NCBI GenBank assembly: GCA_964035015.1
Contig: OZ036002.1
Coordinates: 2,890,877-2,954,876, forward strand
Source of the DNA: Corallium rubrum
Lineage: Eukaryota; Cnidaria; Anthozoa; Scleralcyonacea; Coralliidae
Length of the DNA stretch: 64,000 nucleotides
Direction of reading: 5' to 3'
The notes under the pieces were generated by a model. It ran no database searches. It saw nothing but the letters and a program-made list of their open reading frames with translations, and was not told where the DNA came from. Both the position numbers and the translations under genes were made by a program. Of this stretch, positions 44,701 through 55,534 are shown piece by piece (position 1 is the stretch's first letter; each line of letters starts with the position of its first letter).

Positions 44701-47700
44701 CTTCCACTTTTTCTATTGCATACAACATATAGTTATCAAGCTGAAGTATTTATTAGCAACTCTACATTTTCAAATAATTTAAGTCCAATTTTTTACGCAA
44801 TACAATTGCATGGAATATATGTGAGAAACAGTACCTTTTTAAAAAATGGTATACGTGTTTCATCTAATGGATCACTGATGACAATTGGTGCCTTTTCTGT
44901 AACGCTCGAAGACGTGGAAATTAACCAAACTTTGGGGACTGGCATTGAAGTTAAAAGTGTAAAAAATTTCACCGCAAGGAATCTTGTTTTTGTGGCAAAT
45001 GATGGTTTTAACGGAAGCTGCTTGTTGGTGCACAGACATAGCAATATTAGTTTGGTTCATTCGTTTTTCAACCGTAATGCTAATCCGGTGATTTATATTA
45101 AGGACAAAGATAATGTGAATATTATTGTCAAGGTAAGTTTAAAAATCGTCTCAAAGTAAGTTTAAAAATCGCCTCTCACCAATAGTTAAATTGCTTATGC
45201 AGTGAAAAAATCACTTCAAAATCTCTCTAACTGGAAAGAACTACAGAAAATATAAAGAATGCCGTTTACAACTCTTCCAAATCTCATGTAGTTCATGAGA
45301 TATTAAGATTTGTTTGAGATGCAAATTGATCCTCACTGTGACGTCACACTGCATAATGACTTACTAAAAAAGCCTGTATATATGATTGGATTATATAACG
45401 AAATTGTGAAACTGTACATGTGCGTGTGAGAGTGTACCCAATGATACTAAAACGTTAGCTTACTATTCGAGTGCCATGGTTTAATCTCAGATATACAGGC
45501 CTTTTTAGTAAGTCATTATGCAGTGTGACGTCACAGTGAGGATCATTTACATATCAAACAAATCTGAATTAATATCTCATGAACTACATGAGACTTGGAA
45601 GTTGGAAGAGTTGTAAACGCCAGTCTTTATACTTTCTGTAGTTCTTTCAAGCGAGAGTTTATTTTGAAGTGATTTTTTTCACTGCATAAGCACTTTAAGC
45701 CCGGATGGATGACCATCTGGGATGACCATCTGGGAATAACCTCGTTCTCGAGCTTCGACCATGTGAGTAGAGTTTAATAAAAGTAGTGTGCTGCGTAGGC
45801 AGTGTTGAAACAACAATCGAAATATGGTATAGTAGGTTAATACTGCCGAGACAGAGAACGTAAGTGGTCTAACGTTTCGAGCGAAGGCCCTTCGTCAGAG
45901 AGAAACGTAAAGAGTAAAACAAACAACCAGCTTATATACGCGAGATAATCACGTGATAAAAATTAGCCAATCAGATAAAGGTAACCAAGACAAACTAATA
46001 ATGAGATTCAAAAGAATAAGCCAATCAGAGCAAAGTAACAATAACAAATAAATAATGAGATGCGAGAGCCATTTGCTATTCTCACCATCGAAAAATAAAA
46101 AAAGGAGAGTAAAAAATAGAGAGTAAAGAATGGAAACACTGTTTATGTCTGCTCTTGCTAATACAAAAACAGCATCTTCAGAAGTGTTAAATAAAAGAAA
46201 AACGTTCGTTGAGTCCATGAGGATGAATGGTTCCAATTTTGAAAATGAGACGCTTTTCCTGTCGTTTGCGGCTATGATTACCACCGGAAATGGGTGAGAT
46301 AGCACAAACTTTCATGTCAGAAATATGATGGTTGACACTATTAAAATGTCGGGCAACATGCTTGTCAACGTCATTGTTCCTCACAGAACAAAGATGTTCA
46401 GCAAACCTGTCAGATAAACGTCTGCCAGTTTCACCAATGTAGAGCATGCAGCATTTACTGCAAGAAATGCAGTAAATGAAGTTGGAAGAGGTGCATGTGA
46501 AATTATCCCGAATGGTGAAATTAGATTTGGGTCCTGAAATTAATGTGGCAGGGTCAAGAAACGAACATGTGTAGCATCGTGTGCGAGAACAAGAAGTAGT
46601 ACCCACAGGTGCCTGTAGATTTTCTCTAAGGGCACTGCGTACTAAACTAGAGTTGGTCTCTCCTGTGCTTCGAGGGTTTTTCACCGGGTTCTCCGGTTTT
46701 CCTCCCTCCGCAAAATCAACACCATCTGGGATAGGAGTGGCGACCACCCCTACCCCTGCCTTAGGGTAGTAGCCAAAGAAATCGTTCTGGCTACCTCCGA
46801 CTACGGTCGACCAATAGATCGATCGATATAAATGTAAATGAATCTACATGACATAAAAATACTAACTACAGTACATACTTCAAAAACGCATTAATGATTC
46901 ATGAGGAAAACAAAAGAAAATCATGACCATATCGTGTCTTTATATGTGATAAAGATACCTCCTGATTTACATAAACTTTAGCTTTGGTTTTCTCGGCTTA
47001 GACAAGGTTATTTTTCAAACTTACTACGCCAATGAACTTACCAAGTGGTTCGTTTTTGAAGCCGTTCAATAAACTCGTTCGTGTTTTATCAGATATAAAA
47101 ACTTATTTTGTTCAGCACAGGGAGAGGTCCAGGCCTCAAAGTGTTAAATTGTTTTTATTTATTTAGGAGTGTACCTTCAATTGTAACTTTCAAGATAAGG
47201 AAATGAAGAGACCTTTTGTTGAAGGCCCAGATGGAATAAACTTAACATTCGCAAACTGCACTAAAGAAAAGTCTTGTACCGGTAAGTGCCTTAATACCTT
47301 AAGTCCCGGTCAAACGAGGATGAGAGTTGATGAGAGTCGATGAGTTGCAACTCTCGGTTGCGCTTGACCACCAACTCTCATCGACTCTCATGCACTCTTA
47401 TCAACTCTCATCAACTTTGAGCTGGTTCAAATTTTAATGAGAGTTGATGAGAGTTTTTGCTCGTTTGACCGGTCATGAGAGTTGGCATATGAGAGTTGAT
47501 GAGAGTTTAGTACTTTGTTTACCTCGAAATTCGTTCCTAGTCTCCCTGCTACGCGCGGTAAATCCTGCAACTCTCATGGTTAACTCTCATCAACTCTCAT
47601 CCTCGTTTGACCGGGTCGTGAGAGTTGAGAAACGTCTCAGACAAACTCTCGCTTGCCAACTCTCATCAACTCTCATCCTCGTTTGACCGGGGCTTTATTC

Positions 47701-50700
47701 ATCTGGGTACGAGATTGCCTTATTCATGGAAATGCATCACTGTTACAGTCAAAATGGAAATCCCTTCCCACTTCTTCTTCTGTAGTTCGTTGCGTATTAC
47801 TGTATTTCTGTAGCCGCTACCGAAGACTGAGAAAATTTTTTGTTGAAAAACTGTACATTAATACACTAGTATAATTTGGCTTTAAATGGCATTTAATCAT
47901 AATACAATGGATGTTTATCCCAAATCGATACCAACATACGAATATACATCAAAAAGAATTGGCAACTTATATCGCTAGACTTTCCTCACATTTCAGTAGC
48001 GGCTAATGCAGAAATACAGTAATACACAACCAACTACAGAAGCGGAAGTGGGAAGGTATTTCCATTTTGACTGTAAACATGTTATTTAACAAATACAACA
48101 TAAAGCTCCATATTGAGTAGAGGCACGACACTTCTTTCGTGTTCAAATCACGTCAAATGTATACCTTTTTTATATGAGTACATATGCACAGGAGCGGTAT
48201 GTTTTATTTGTTTTATAAAATATGAAGAAAAAAAAAACAAACTAAGGCTACGTTTACAACGGTACCAGACGAATTCGAGACCGGTCTAGAATTCGTCCAA
48301 TATCGCCGTGTAAACAGGCGGAACCGTACTAATTCAAGACCGGTTCCAAATTCGTGCGATACCGTCTAAACGGTCTAAAAGTGGGATAGTTTCGAAGGTT
48401 CGCTAGCTTTTCCCGCCAGGTGACACCATCCTACGCCAACACCGCTGCCAAACGTTTGCGCATGCGTGAATTCGCTGAGTAAACATTGCAAGAGAAGTGG
48501 GAACTAGCCGTGGCGACAACAACCAGACAGTGAAGACTAAGTAAGACTCGACTATTCATTTGTGTTTTAAAAAAAGGGTAAAGAAAATTACGAAGGGGTA
48601 AATTCAGAATATGTTACGATATTGACAAAGAAGCCATGCACAAATTACCTACCTTATCTTTTTGGTAGTGTGCTTATAATTTTAACTTTTGTGTCGGACT
48701 CTTGGACAAGTCCAAATATTTCAGTGTTTTCCCGCTCTTTTTCTGAGGACGAGCCTGGGACCAGCTCGGACGTCGCGCATGCGCAAAACGTTTGGCAGCG
48801 GTGTTTCCTACGCCACTCCACGTCATTTTACATCATTCATGGTCTGCATACTCTTATAAATGCACGGGGTCCAGCCAATCATGGCGTGCGTAGAGGCCTA
48901 GACACCTTATTTTATAACGCAAGTTAAAGATGTAAAAACTATAAAATGAATTGTTAGTATTTGTTGCTCTTATCTGCCCCACTACATTATTCACGTTTGA
49001 TTTTGTAATGATTTTGTATGGAATCATTGTCTTAGCTTACGTTATAAAATGCATTCTTTGTTACTAATTCTTTGTTTGTTCAACAGTGCGTTGCAAAAGT
49101 GGTGAACTACTGAAGTCGGATCTTTTTTGTCAAAAATGCCAAACAGGAAGTTTTTCTTTCAGTCAAAATGACAGTGTCACCTCAAATTCATGCCAAAGGT
49201 AAAGTCTGAAGTATTTTCACAGGCACCAAGCTTCATTTTGATTTTCTCATTTCCCATTACTAGTTGTCCTGTTGGCACATACACCTCGACAACTGGAAGC
49301 ACGAAGTGTATAGCATGCTCTGAGGGAACATATGCACAGAAGGAAGGGTATGTAGGCCATGTTAGAAACATTTACACAATACCAGTATATGTTAGCCTGC
49401 GCTTTTCATCTAATATTACAAATAATATTTGGCATTTCACTCGATTAAACTGGATGTACTAGGTAATTTTGGTGAAGGAAAACTGAAGGAAAATTTCGAG
49501 TGTGGAATATATACATTATAAGACCAAACCGGGACAAGTTACGAAATATGCAACATCCAGGGCCTTCCGGAATTGAACTCGCGACCCTGCGATGCTAGTG
49601 CTCTGCGATGCTAGTGCTCTGAGCACTGAACTACGGAAGCCCTTGCCAAGAGCTTGGTCAGGAGTTCTGTATATATAATGACGTATAATAATTCATCTAC
49701 AGCTTTGTGTCAGCAAAACATATAGTACAATATCAGCAGCGGCGTAGCCAGGGGGGGGGGCGAGGGGGGGCAGTCGTCCCCCCAATGGTCTCCCCAAGAC
49801 CGTTCTCGTGAAAAGTTTAAATCCGTGGAGAAACTGGGTGGGTGGGTGGTGGTGGTGGTGGGGGGGGGGGGGGTGTGTACAGTTGTTTTAAGTCCAAATG
49901 AGTAGATAGTGATGTGTTATGTATATTGCAGCCATGCATATGCTATAAATTACAATACTAAGGGTCTATGTATACAAAATGCCTCCAACCTGTTTTTACA
50001 TCTACGACTTGTTTATAAATAAATCTAAAGATATTCTGACGTGTATCATTGTATGTTCTGGTTTGATTTTAACAAAATTGTGTAATTTATGGCTTTCAGA
50101 TTACTCTTAAATACTTGCCTGAAAATGCAGGAAGTAGTGTTTCAGAGATACTAGAAATCAAAAATTTTCCGGGGGGCATGCCCCCGGCCCCCTAGCAGAT
50201 CGAGGTTCTCGCCCCCCAACCCCAAGACCCTGGCTACGCCACTGAATATCAGGAGTTTTGGGATGTTTATCGCTGTGGGTTTTTTTGTCAATGGTTGTTA
50301 CAAATGTGTATACAGTATAAAGCAAACATAAGGTGAACACTGAACAGTTCACACCAAGGGGAAGGCACCCCCCCCCCCCCTTGTGAAGATTACTTAGGAC
50401 AAACAAATCGTGAAAACGGTGCCAAAAATAAGCCAGCACGTGATATGCCAATGTATACCGGATTGTACAATTTTGACCACTCAACATTACTTAATTCAGC
50501 TAATATAAAACAAGCTAATTATTATACTACAGCATTAAATTCTTAAGTTTTGGTATTTTGTAAATTTCAGGTCAAAAAAATGCAAGAAGTGTTCCAATGA
50601 GTTTTTTACATCCCATGCTGGTGCGGAAAGCTGTTCTGAAAGTGAGTGATGTAATGTATATCGTGTTTACTCGTTTAAGCGCCGCTCTCGAATAAGCGCC

Positions 50701-52314
50701 CCACTTATTCACAACAATGCGGCGCTTAATCGAAGCACCGTCAGACAGAATTGTTCGAGAAACCAAACTAAAAAACAACTACAGTACATCTCAATCTTAA
50801 ATCAGCCTTGGAAATTTATTCTCCTGTATTAGTGTTTTTAAGTTCAAAATGAGTATATTTCAATGCTCTCCTTAACTCTCTCTTGAAAGTTGAAACATGT
50901 TTATTTTGTTGTTAACATTTCTTGTCATCGTTTACAAATTAAATAATTTTTAAGGAGCGCCGCCATCAAATAAGTGCCGCCCTCAAATAAGCGCCGCATC
51001 CGAAACACTAAAAATTTAAAGAGCGCCGCGGCGCTTAAACGAGTAAATACGGTATGTATATATCGATGGTTTGGTACATAATGTGGGCAGGTATTTGACA
51101 AGTTTGGAATGTAATTGTATTTATCGAAATCCTGAAAAAGTGGAAGAATGAGGTACGCATTGCGTACATGCGGATACTGGTATTTATTTAGCTTTACGGA
51201 TAATGATTGAACAATGTAAATTGCATTGTGAAAACACACTAAAAACATACTGCATATATCTATATAATAATACCGCTATCTCTGTGTGTTTGTCCTCTTT
51301 TATTTTCTCGAATAACTCGAAAACGGCTGCGCGGATCGGGCAAAATTTTGAATGGGAAAAAAAAAGTCAGGACAAGCGGACAAGCGTTGGATAAACTTAA
51401 ATTTACTTTATTTGTACTTCACTTGTTTGTATAGTATACCATATTTTTTAAGTTTGTTAATAAAAAGCAGCTTACCAGTCATAAACCACAAATTTGAGAA
51501 TGTCTGCGATTAATCGGAGTCTATAATCTTATACCTTTTGATAAAATGGCGAGTGACGACGACAACAAAGTTAATTATATGGAAGCTAAGTTGACGAAGA
51601 ATTAGAAGCTATTGTGTAGGTGTTTAAACACAATTATTGAAAGATTATTAAAGCGACTTCAATGCATGCAATCCCTAAAAAGTGTTCAGTTTTGTGAAGT
51701 GTCGTCTGTCGAGGCTTTAAGGCATGCTGGTTTAATAATTTCTTCGTTTTTATGTTAAAATTTTAACTATGCTTGCTGTAGAATTAGATGAAAAAGTTTC
51801 TTCAAATTGCTGCAAATTGTGTTTCCGAGGTTCTAGATTTCAAAATTTCCCGGGAGAGCACCTCCGAACCCCGCTAAAAATGCGATCACTGATTATCTGC
51901 ATGTCGACTTCACACCCCACCCCCCCCCCCCCCCCCAACTTTGAATCCGTTCCTACGCCTCTGGTTAATATACTGTATTTATCTTTTTAACTTCTGTGGC
52001 CCGAGGACGTTTTGACTGGTCAGTATTTTGTAATTAAAAATCTCGAAAGTTTACCATCTTTACACTTTGCTCTATCCGAAACACTGGCTTCGCGGCACTC
52101 TGGGTTTTTGTACCCTTGCTCCAATAATACGTCTGTTTCTTGTTCTCTAGTTACATTGGAGTTCATACTGGTTCTGGCTGTCTCTGTTCCTCTCATCATC
52201 GTTCCATTATTCATTTTGATCGCTAGACACGTGCACATGAAAAGCAAAAGAAAGCATTCCGACGCAAACGAAGGCTTCCAGAGATTACCAAGATCTGGTG
52301 TAACAGTACAGTAA
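41751..52314 (+). CDS. Type I membrane protein: beta-helix-like ectodomain plus Eph-receptor-like Cys repeats, seven exons
   Basis: Exons 41751-42097, 44463-45132, 47167-47281, 49087-49198, 49264-49347, 50571-50641 and 52151-52314. Donors GTAAGT, GTAAGT, GTAAGT, GTAAAG, GTATGT, GTGAGT; every phase closes, 520 aa. Residues 1-32 are a signal peptide (LLISSLLCLFNFFIHSG). To about residue 339 come short beta-rich repeats studded with N-glycosylation sites and words such as NSTF, IYVRNSTF and GIEVKSVKNFTARN, typical of right-handed beta-helix folds. Residues about 350-466 hold Cys-rich repeats (CPVGTYTSTTGSTKCIAC, then CSEGTYA..., KCKKC) of the GCC2/GCC3 or Eph-receptor-like type, roughly one per small exon. 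A TM helix (about 469-491) and a 29-residue basic tail follow. Likely a cell-surface protein; ligand and role are unknown. Confidence 0.8.
42826..44285. repeat. 30-bp minisatellite, about 48 copies
   Basis: Unit TTTGACTTTCATGACCAGTG then ACCACACCCA, nearly uniform from 43000 to 43900, more varied outside. Variants (CAGCGACC, TTTAACTT, ATAACC) recur in blocks, suggesting higher-order duplication. It fills most of intron 1 of the beta-helix gene. Long open frames on both strands arise because 30 is divisible by three. Confidence 0.95.
45190..45694. mobile_element. TTAA-target MITE, GCTTATGCAGTGAAAAAATC family
   Basis: 505 bp between TTAA sites (45186-45189, 45695-45698), long inverted arms. 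In intron 2 of the beta-helix gene, 57 bp after exon 2. Confidence 0.85.
45860..46747 (-). mobile_element. Penelope-like element 3' part with GIY-YIG ORF and hammerhead-like motif
   Basis: Minus strand: the frame 46747-46187 ends the ORF. It has an upstream CxxC region (CSRTRCYTCSF), then NFIYCISCSKC, MLYIGETGRRLSDRFAEHL (GIY-YIG core) and a final ERFSFI. Some 280 bp after the stop comes CTGACGAAGGGCCTTCGCTC followed by GAAACGTTAGAC (about 45905-45868). This has the CTGANGA...GAAA arrangement of hammerhead ribozymes found at Penelope ends. The first 30 codons of the frame are antisense SINE sequence, marking the truncation point. Confidence 0.75.
46640..46760 (+). mobile_element. 5S-type SINE body fragment
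   Basis: TCTCTCCTGTGCTTCGAGGG, TTTTCACCGGGTTCTCCGGT and CCTCCCTCCGCAAAATCAAC in order, matching the bodies at 53555-53640 and 59840-59920. Head missing. Confidence 0.7.
46865..47105. repeat. Dispersed repeat of about 240 bp, copy 2
   Basis: See 10745-10990; adds GTGTCTTTATATGTGATAAA, also present in copy 3. Confidence 0.65.
47302..47694. mobile_element. Foldback element with GATGAGAGTTGATGAGAGT repeats
   Basis: Left end CCCGGTCAAACGAGGATGAG, right end its complement CTCATCCTCGTTTGACCGGG. Multiple ACTCTCATCAACTCTCAT units in both orientations fill the arms. Begins about 20 bp after exon 3 of the beta-helix gene. Confidence 0.65.
47745..48085. mobile_element. Foldback MITE, ACAGTCAAAATGGAAATCCC ends
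   Basis: Inverted ends of about 85 bp (ACAGTCAAAATGGAAAT... and ...ATTTCCATTTTGACTGT), centre near 47910. Confidence 0.65.
48438..48805 (+). mobile_element. Mutator-like MITE, copy 3 (perfect 9-bp TSD)
   Basis: 368 bp, flanked by TCCTACGCC on both sides (48429-48437, 48806-48814). It shares with copy 1, in the opposite orientation, a short conserved frame (KPCTNYLPYLFGS...LTFVSDS), probably not coding. Confidence 0.9.
49478..49690 (-). mobile_element. tRNA-derived SINE, copy 2
   Basis: Same family as 7625-7830. The head carries a tandem duplication (GCGATGCTAGTGCTCT twice at 49589-49620). Confidence 0.75.
49737..50244. mobile_element. hAT MITE, CAGYGGCGTAGCCAGG family, 8-bp TSD
   Basis: Ends CAGCGGCGTAGCCAGG / CTGGCTACGCCACTG, flanked by AATATCAG on both sides (49729-49736, 50245-50252). 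G- and C-runs lie at each end and the core is AAAATTTTCCGGGGGGCATG. Confidence 0.9.
50661..51052. mobile_element. Foldback element, ACTCGTTTAAGCGCCGC ends
   Basis: 392 bp with TA borders; right end reads ACCGTATTTACTCG when inverted. GCGCCGC words are repeated at both ends. Lies 19 bp after exon 6 of the beta-helix gene. Same style as 53801-54315. Confidence 0.7.
51775..51965 (+). repeat. hAT MITE family fragment
   Basis: GTTCTAGATTTCAAAATTTC, CCGGGAGAGCACCTCCGAAC and a C-run, ending GTTCCTACGCCTCTGG. Diverged copy of the 49737-50244 family. Confidence 0.55.
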
Positions 52315-53440
52315 GGCATGCAACTATTCATAACCTAACAACTAGAAATACATAAATGCAACAACCCCTCGCCTACTTTTATATGCTTTTTGAAATACAC
52401 CCCACCCACCCCACCTTCCAATTAAAATAAGCACTCCTGATATACAGCAAAAGCAAATGAATTAATCCTCAGGATAATTACAGAATTTATGATTAAGATG
52501 ACTAAAATGAAAGTTGAACATATCAAAGGAAAACTTACAGATTTCATATTAAAATCTGGTTGTAAAAATATATTGTTTTTAGCCATACAAGAGTTTTCCA
52601 AAGGAATTACTTTTATGTTTTGCAAACTAAGGCAGGATTAAAAGTTAACAGCTCAAAAACGTAGGAGATAAAACAACAGACAATGTAATTTCAGTCTGTA
52701 TAATACAGGACAAAAGAAAATGGACAAAGCCTAAGAGTATGAGTAAAACATCACGTCCACAGTAGCAAAGGGAAGCACGAAAACGTGAAGCTGTATACTG
52801 CTTACCTGTAATAGGTTAAGCAAAAACTTGAAAACAACATATTAAAGGACAAGGTATAAAACTTTATATGATAGTTGCTAGATTAAGTTTACAGTAACTG
52901 ACGAGTGTCTAAAAGGGTTCTATTTAAAAGTCTTGCCGTTCTTGGTGTTTACAGAATATATTATTATGAATACATGCTGATTACCGACAACAACAGTACC
53001 TGTGACCACAAACACTACAGTTCAGATCGAGTTTTTGCCGTTTACCATACGTTTGGTTTCTTCAGGTTTTCTGGTTTCTCTTCAAGATATATTAAACTGG
53101 CTGTTTGTATCCTTCTTTTATTCGTTGTTCTGCTTCTTTCCGTTTAAAACGAAACCATTTGAAACAATTTTGTTTCGCAAAATATGGAAATAACTATAAG
53201 TTTGCTTCAAAGTTAGTCACCAGTGCCCAACTATTCTTACCGCGTGACACCGTACCAAACATATAAACTATTTCCAGATTTTGTCTCCCGTGTAAAGTGG
53301 ACTCCACGCATGTCGAGATTAGCACCCTCACCCGGGGATTAATAAATTCCCAACGCAGCCAGGCGAAGAATCAGTTTTAATGATGCTACTCTGCTTTGTT
53401 GGACCAATTTACTCCTTAATTAATGCACATCTGGCGTGTG
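52315..53440. other. Region after the beta-helix gene; no confident gene
   Basis: An 80-codon frame (52905-53147), Tyr/Phe-rich with a hydrophobic end, could be a remnant of a membrane protein. No start signal, splice partner or family is evident. Confidence 0.4.
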
Positions 53441-53444
53441 CTGT

Positions 53445-53745
53445 TACCGCGCTGCCTCTCACCAAAAGTTAAGCCCGGTTAGACGGGGTAGTACTTGGAT
53501 GGGTGACCGCTTAGGAATGACCCTGTTGTCGAGCTTGGAACTTATGTGAGTAGAGTTGCAGTTGATCTCTCCTGTGCTTCGAGGGTTTTTCGCCAGGTTC
53601 TCCGGTTTTGCTCCCTCCATAAAATCAACACCTACATCTTAGCTGTGATCCGTGGTCTGAACTGTGTCGTATGGCGGCTGCCTGGAGCGCCTTTGATATG
53701 CCTCGATACGGCGCTGGCTGCGATTAAGGATTAGCCCCCAGTCCT
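53445..53745 (+). mobile_element. 5S rRNA-derived SINE, copy 1
   Basis: The head has 5S landmarks (GTTAAGCCCGGTT, GGGGTAGTACTTGGATGGGT, GACCGCTTAGGAATGACC), which include the 5S internal control region. It is followed by the body CTCCTGTGCTTCGAGGGTTT...CCTCCATAAAATCAACACC. Not a functional 5S gene because the 5' half is altered. Confidence 0.75.
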
Positions 53746-53800
53746 TTATTATTTTAACGCTCTCCGTAACACATCACAACCTAACCTAACATTGGCCTTA

Positions 53801-54315
53801 CCGTAAATGTTCGATTTAGCGCCGCGGCGCTTATTAAAATTTGCAATCTTTTGGTGCGACGCTTATTAAAAAAAGTTAACAAAATGTTCATAACACAACT
53901 TTAATTATCCATAGAAAAACCCAATAAATTTAACCCAATAATTTTCATAATACCCAATAGCACAATAAATTCAAAAAAGAACGTCAACGTCCTGGTCATC
54001 GCCTTCTTTATCGTCGTCTATCCATAGATGTGGATCAGAGGCATCTTCGACATCTGAATCAGAGACTTCATAGGGATTTGTGTCCGGCTCTTTTAGGCTG
54101 GACAGCTGCGATCGAAGTACCTCGCGACCTTGACCGGCGAAAAACTCCAGTGATGTATTAAAGATATGTTGATATGTTAGCGTATCGGTTTGTGTTTTTT
54201 TGCTGATTCATCTTTTTCGAATGTGCGGCGCTTAATCGAGAGCGGCGCTTATTAAATTATCCTGCTTCTGGATGCGGCGCTTAATCGGGAGCGGCGCTTA
54301 ATCGAACATTTACGG
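53801..54315 (-). mobile_element. pogo-like element, CCGTAAATGTTCGATTTAGC ends
   Basis: 515 bp with TA borders and inverted ends CCGTAAATGTTCGATT plus GCGCCGC words. On the minus strand a frame ending at 53971 (from about 54170) has a helical stretch (SLEFFAGQGREVLRSQLSSL) and an acidic end (DSDVEDASDP...DDDKEGDD), as in pogo/Jerky-type transposase tails. Confidence 0.65.
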
Positions 54316-54635
54316 TAATTAAAAAGAAATTACCAACCCCTAAAATATATTTAAAAATATTAAAATAAAATTGCTTTCTTCATTTAAACACGTAAAACTA
54401 AACTAATCCTAACCCCGCTCCTGATCCTAATCATCTTGTAACCACTATATCCCATAAGATGACGTACTTACGTAGATCGAATGTTAACTAGTGCATGGCT
54501 TCGCTATATAGGCGCAAACAATATATTACTGACTGATCATTGATGCTGTGTGCGTTCAAAAAGAACAATAGCATTGCATTTTAAGAGAAGTCATCTATTG
54601 TTAATTGTGGGACAGTGAACTCGGGTGGAGAATAG

Positions 54636-55516
54636 TAAATCCTGGTTCTCATATGTCGCCGATCGTCGCCGACCCATGATTTAGATGCATGTTAAGGTGG
54701 CTCCATACAGTTTCTCGAAAAATGGAAAATACAAGTTTGAGAGTCCAAAACACGTGATTAAACAATTCCAAAAAAGAATAAAACTAAATGTTATGCATAG
54801 TTAAACGGTCGGACAATCAAAAACTGTTACCAAATAAATATCAACAGTTGTTGCTATGGCAACAATGACATTTCAAAATGGCTGCCAATTACCTTTCAAA
54901 CTAATTTAATTCGAGAAAAACTTTGGTGACCCCCAATTTTTTTTTCATTAAAACTTTCCTGGAAGTGCGAGTAATCACTAGGCGGATTTAAAAAAAAATT
55001 CTGTAGAACGAAATTTTTTAAAAATTAACAAACATGATTTTTCTGGGGAAAAAATTATTCCTTCTACAGAATTTTTTTAAAATCGGCTTATTGATTACTC
55101 ATACGTCAAGAAAAGTTTTAATGAAAAAAAAATTGGGGGTCACCAAAGTTTTTTTCGAATTAAATTAGTTTGAAGGGTAATTGGCAGCCATTTTGAAACG
55201 TCTTTGCTGCCATAGCAACAACTGTTGCTATTTATTTGGTAACAGTTTTTGATTGTCAGAATGTTTAACTATGCATAACATTTAGTTTTATTATTTTTTG
55301 GAATTGTTTATGTACGTGTTTTGGACTCTCAAACTTGTATTTTCCATTTTTCAAGAAACTGTGTGGAGCCACCTTAAGTAACAGAATAAAAGCACTGCTT
55401 TTCTGCATTATTCTTTATTACTTAACATGCTGCTGCACTTCCCCTTTTAACGTGCATCTAAATCACAAATCGCCGACGATCGGCGACCATCGGCGACATA
55501 TGAGAACCAGGCTTTA
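54636..55516. mobile_element. 190-bp-type MITE carrying a nested TTAA element
   Basis: Ends TCCTGGTTCTCATATGTCGC / complement match the solo copy at 35924-36112. Reverse-complemented, the sequence right of 55377 aligns with the solo copy up to a TTAA where the 678-bp element (54696-55373) entered. Confidence 0.85.
54696..55373. mobile_element. TTAA-target MITE, GGTGGCTCCATACAG family, copy 2
   Basis: 678-bp palindrome between TTAA sites (54692-54695, 55374-55377), inserted in another MITE. Sibling of 30152-30832. Confidence 0.9.
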
Positions 55517-55534
55517 GATGTGGCTCCGAGTGAA

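Noticed and set aside
52012..52150. Exon 7 of the beta-helix gene starting at 52006 or 52024
   Set aside because: Those acceptors are out of phase with exon 6; the acceptor TTCTTGTTCTCTAG at 52150 restores phase and leads straight into the TM helix.
53455..53560. A functional 5S rRNA gene
   Set aside because: Only the internal control region and 3' half are similar, and a SINE body follows directly.
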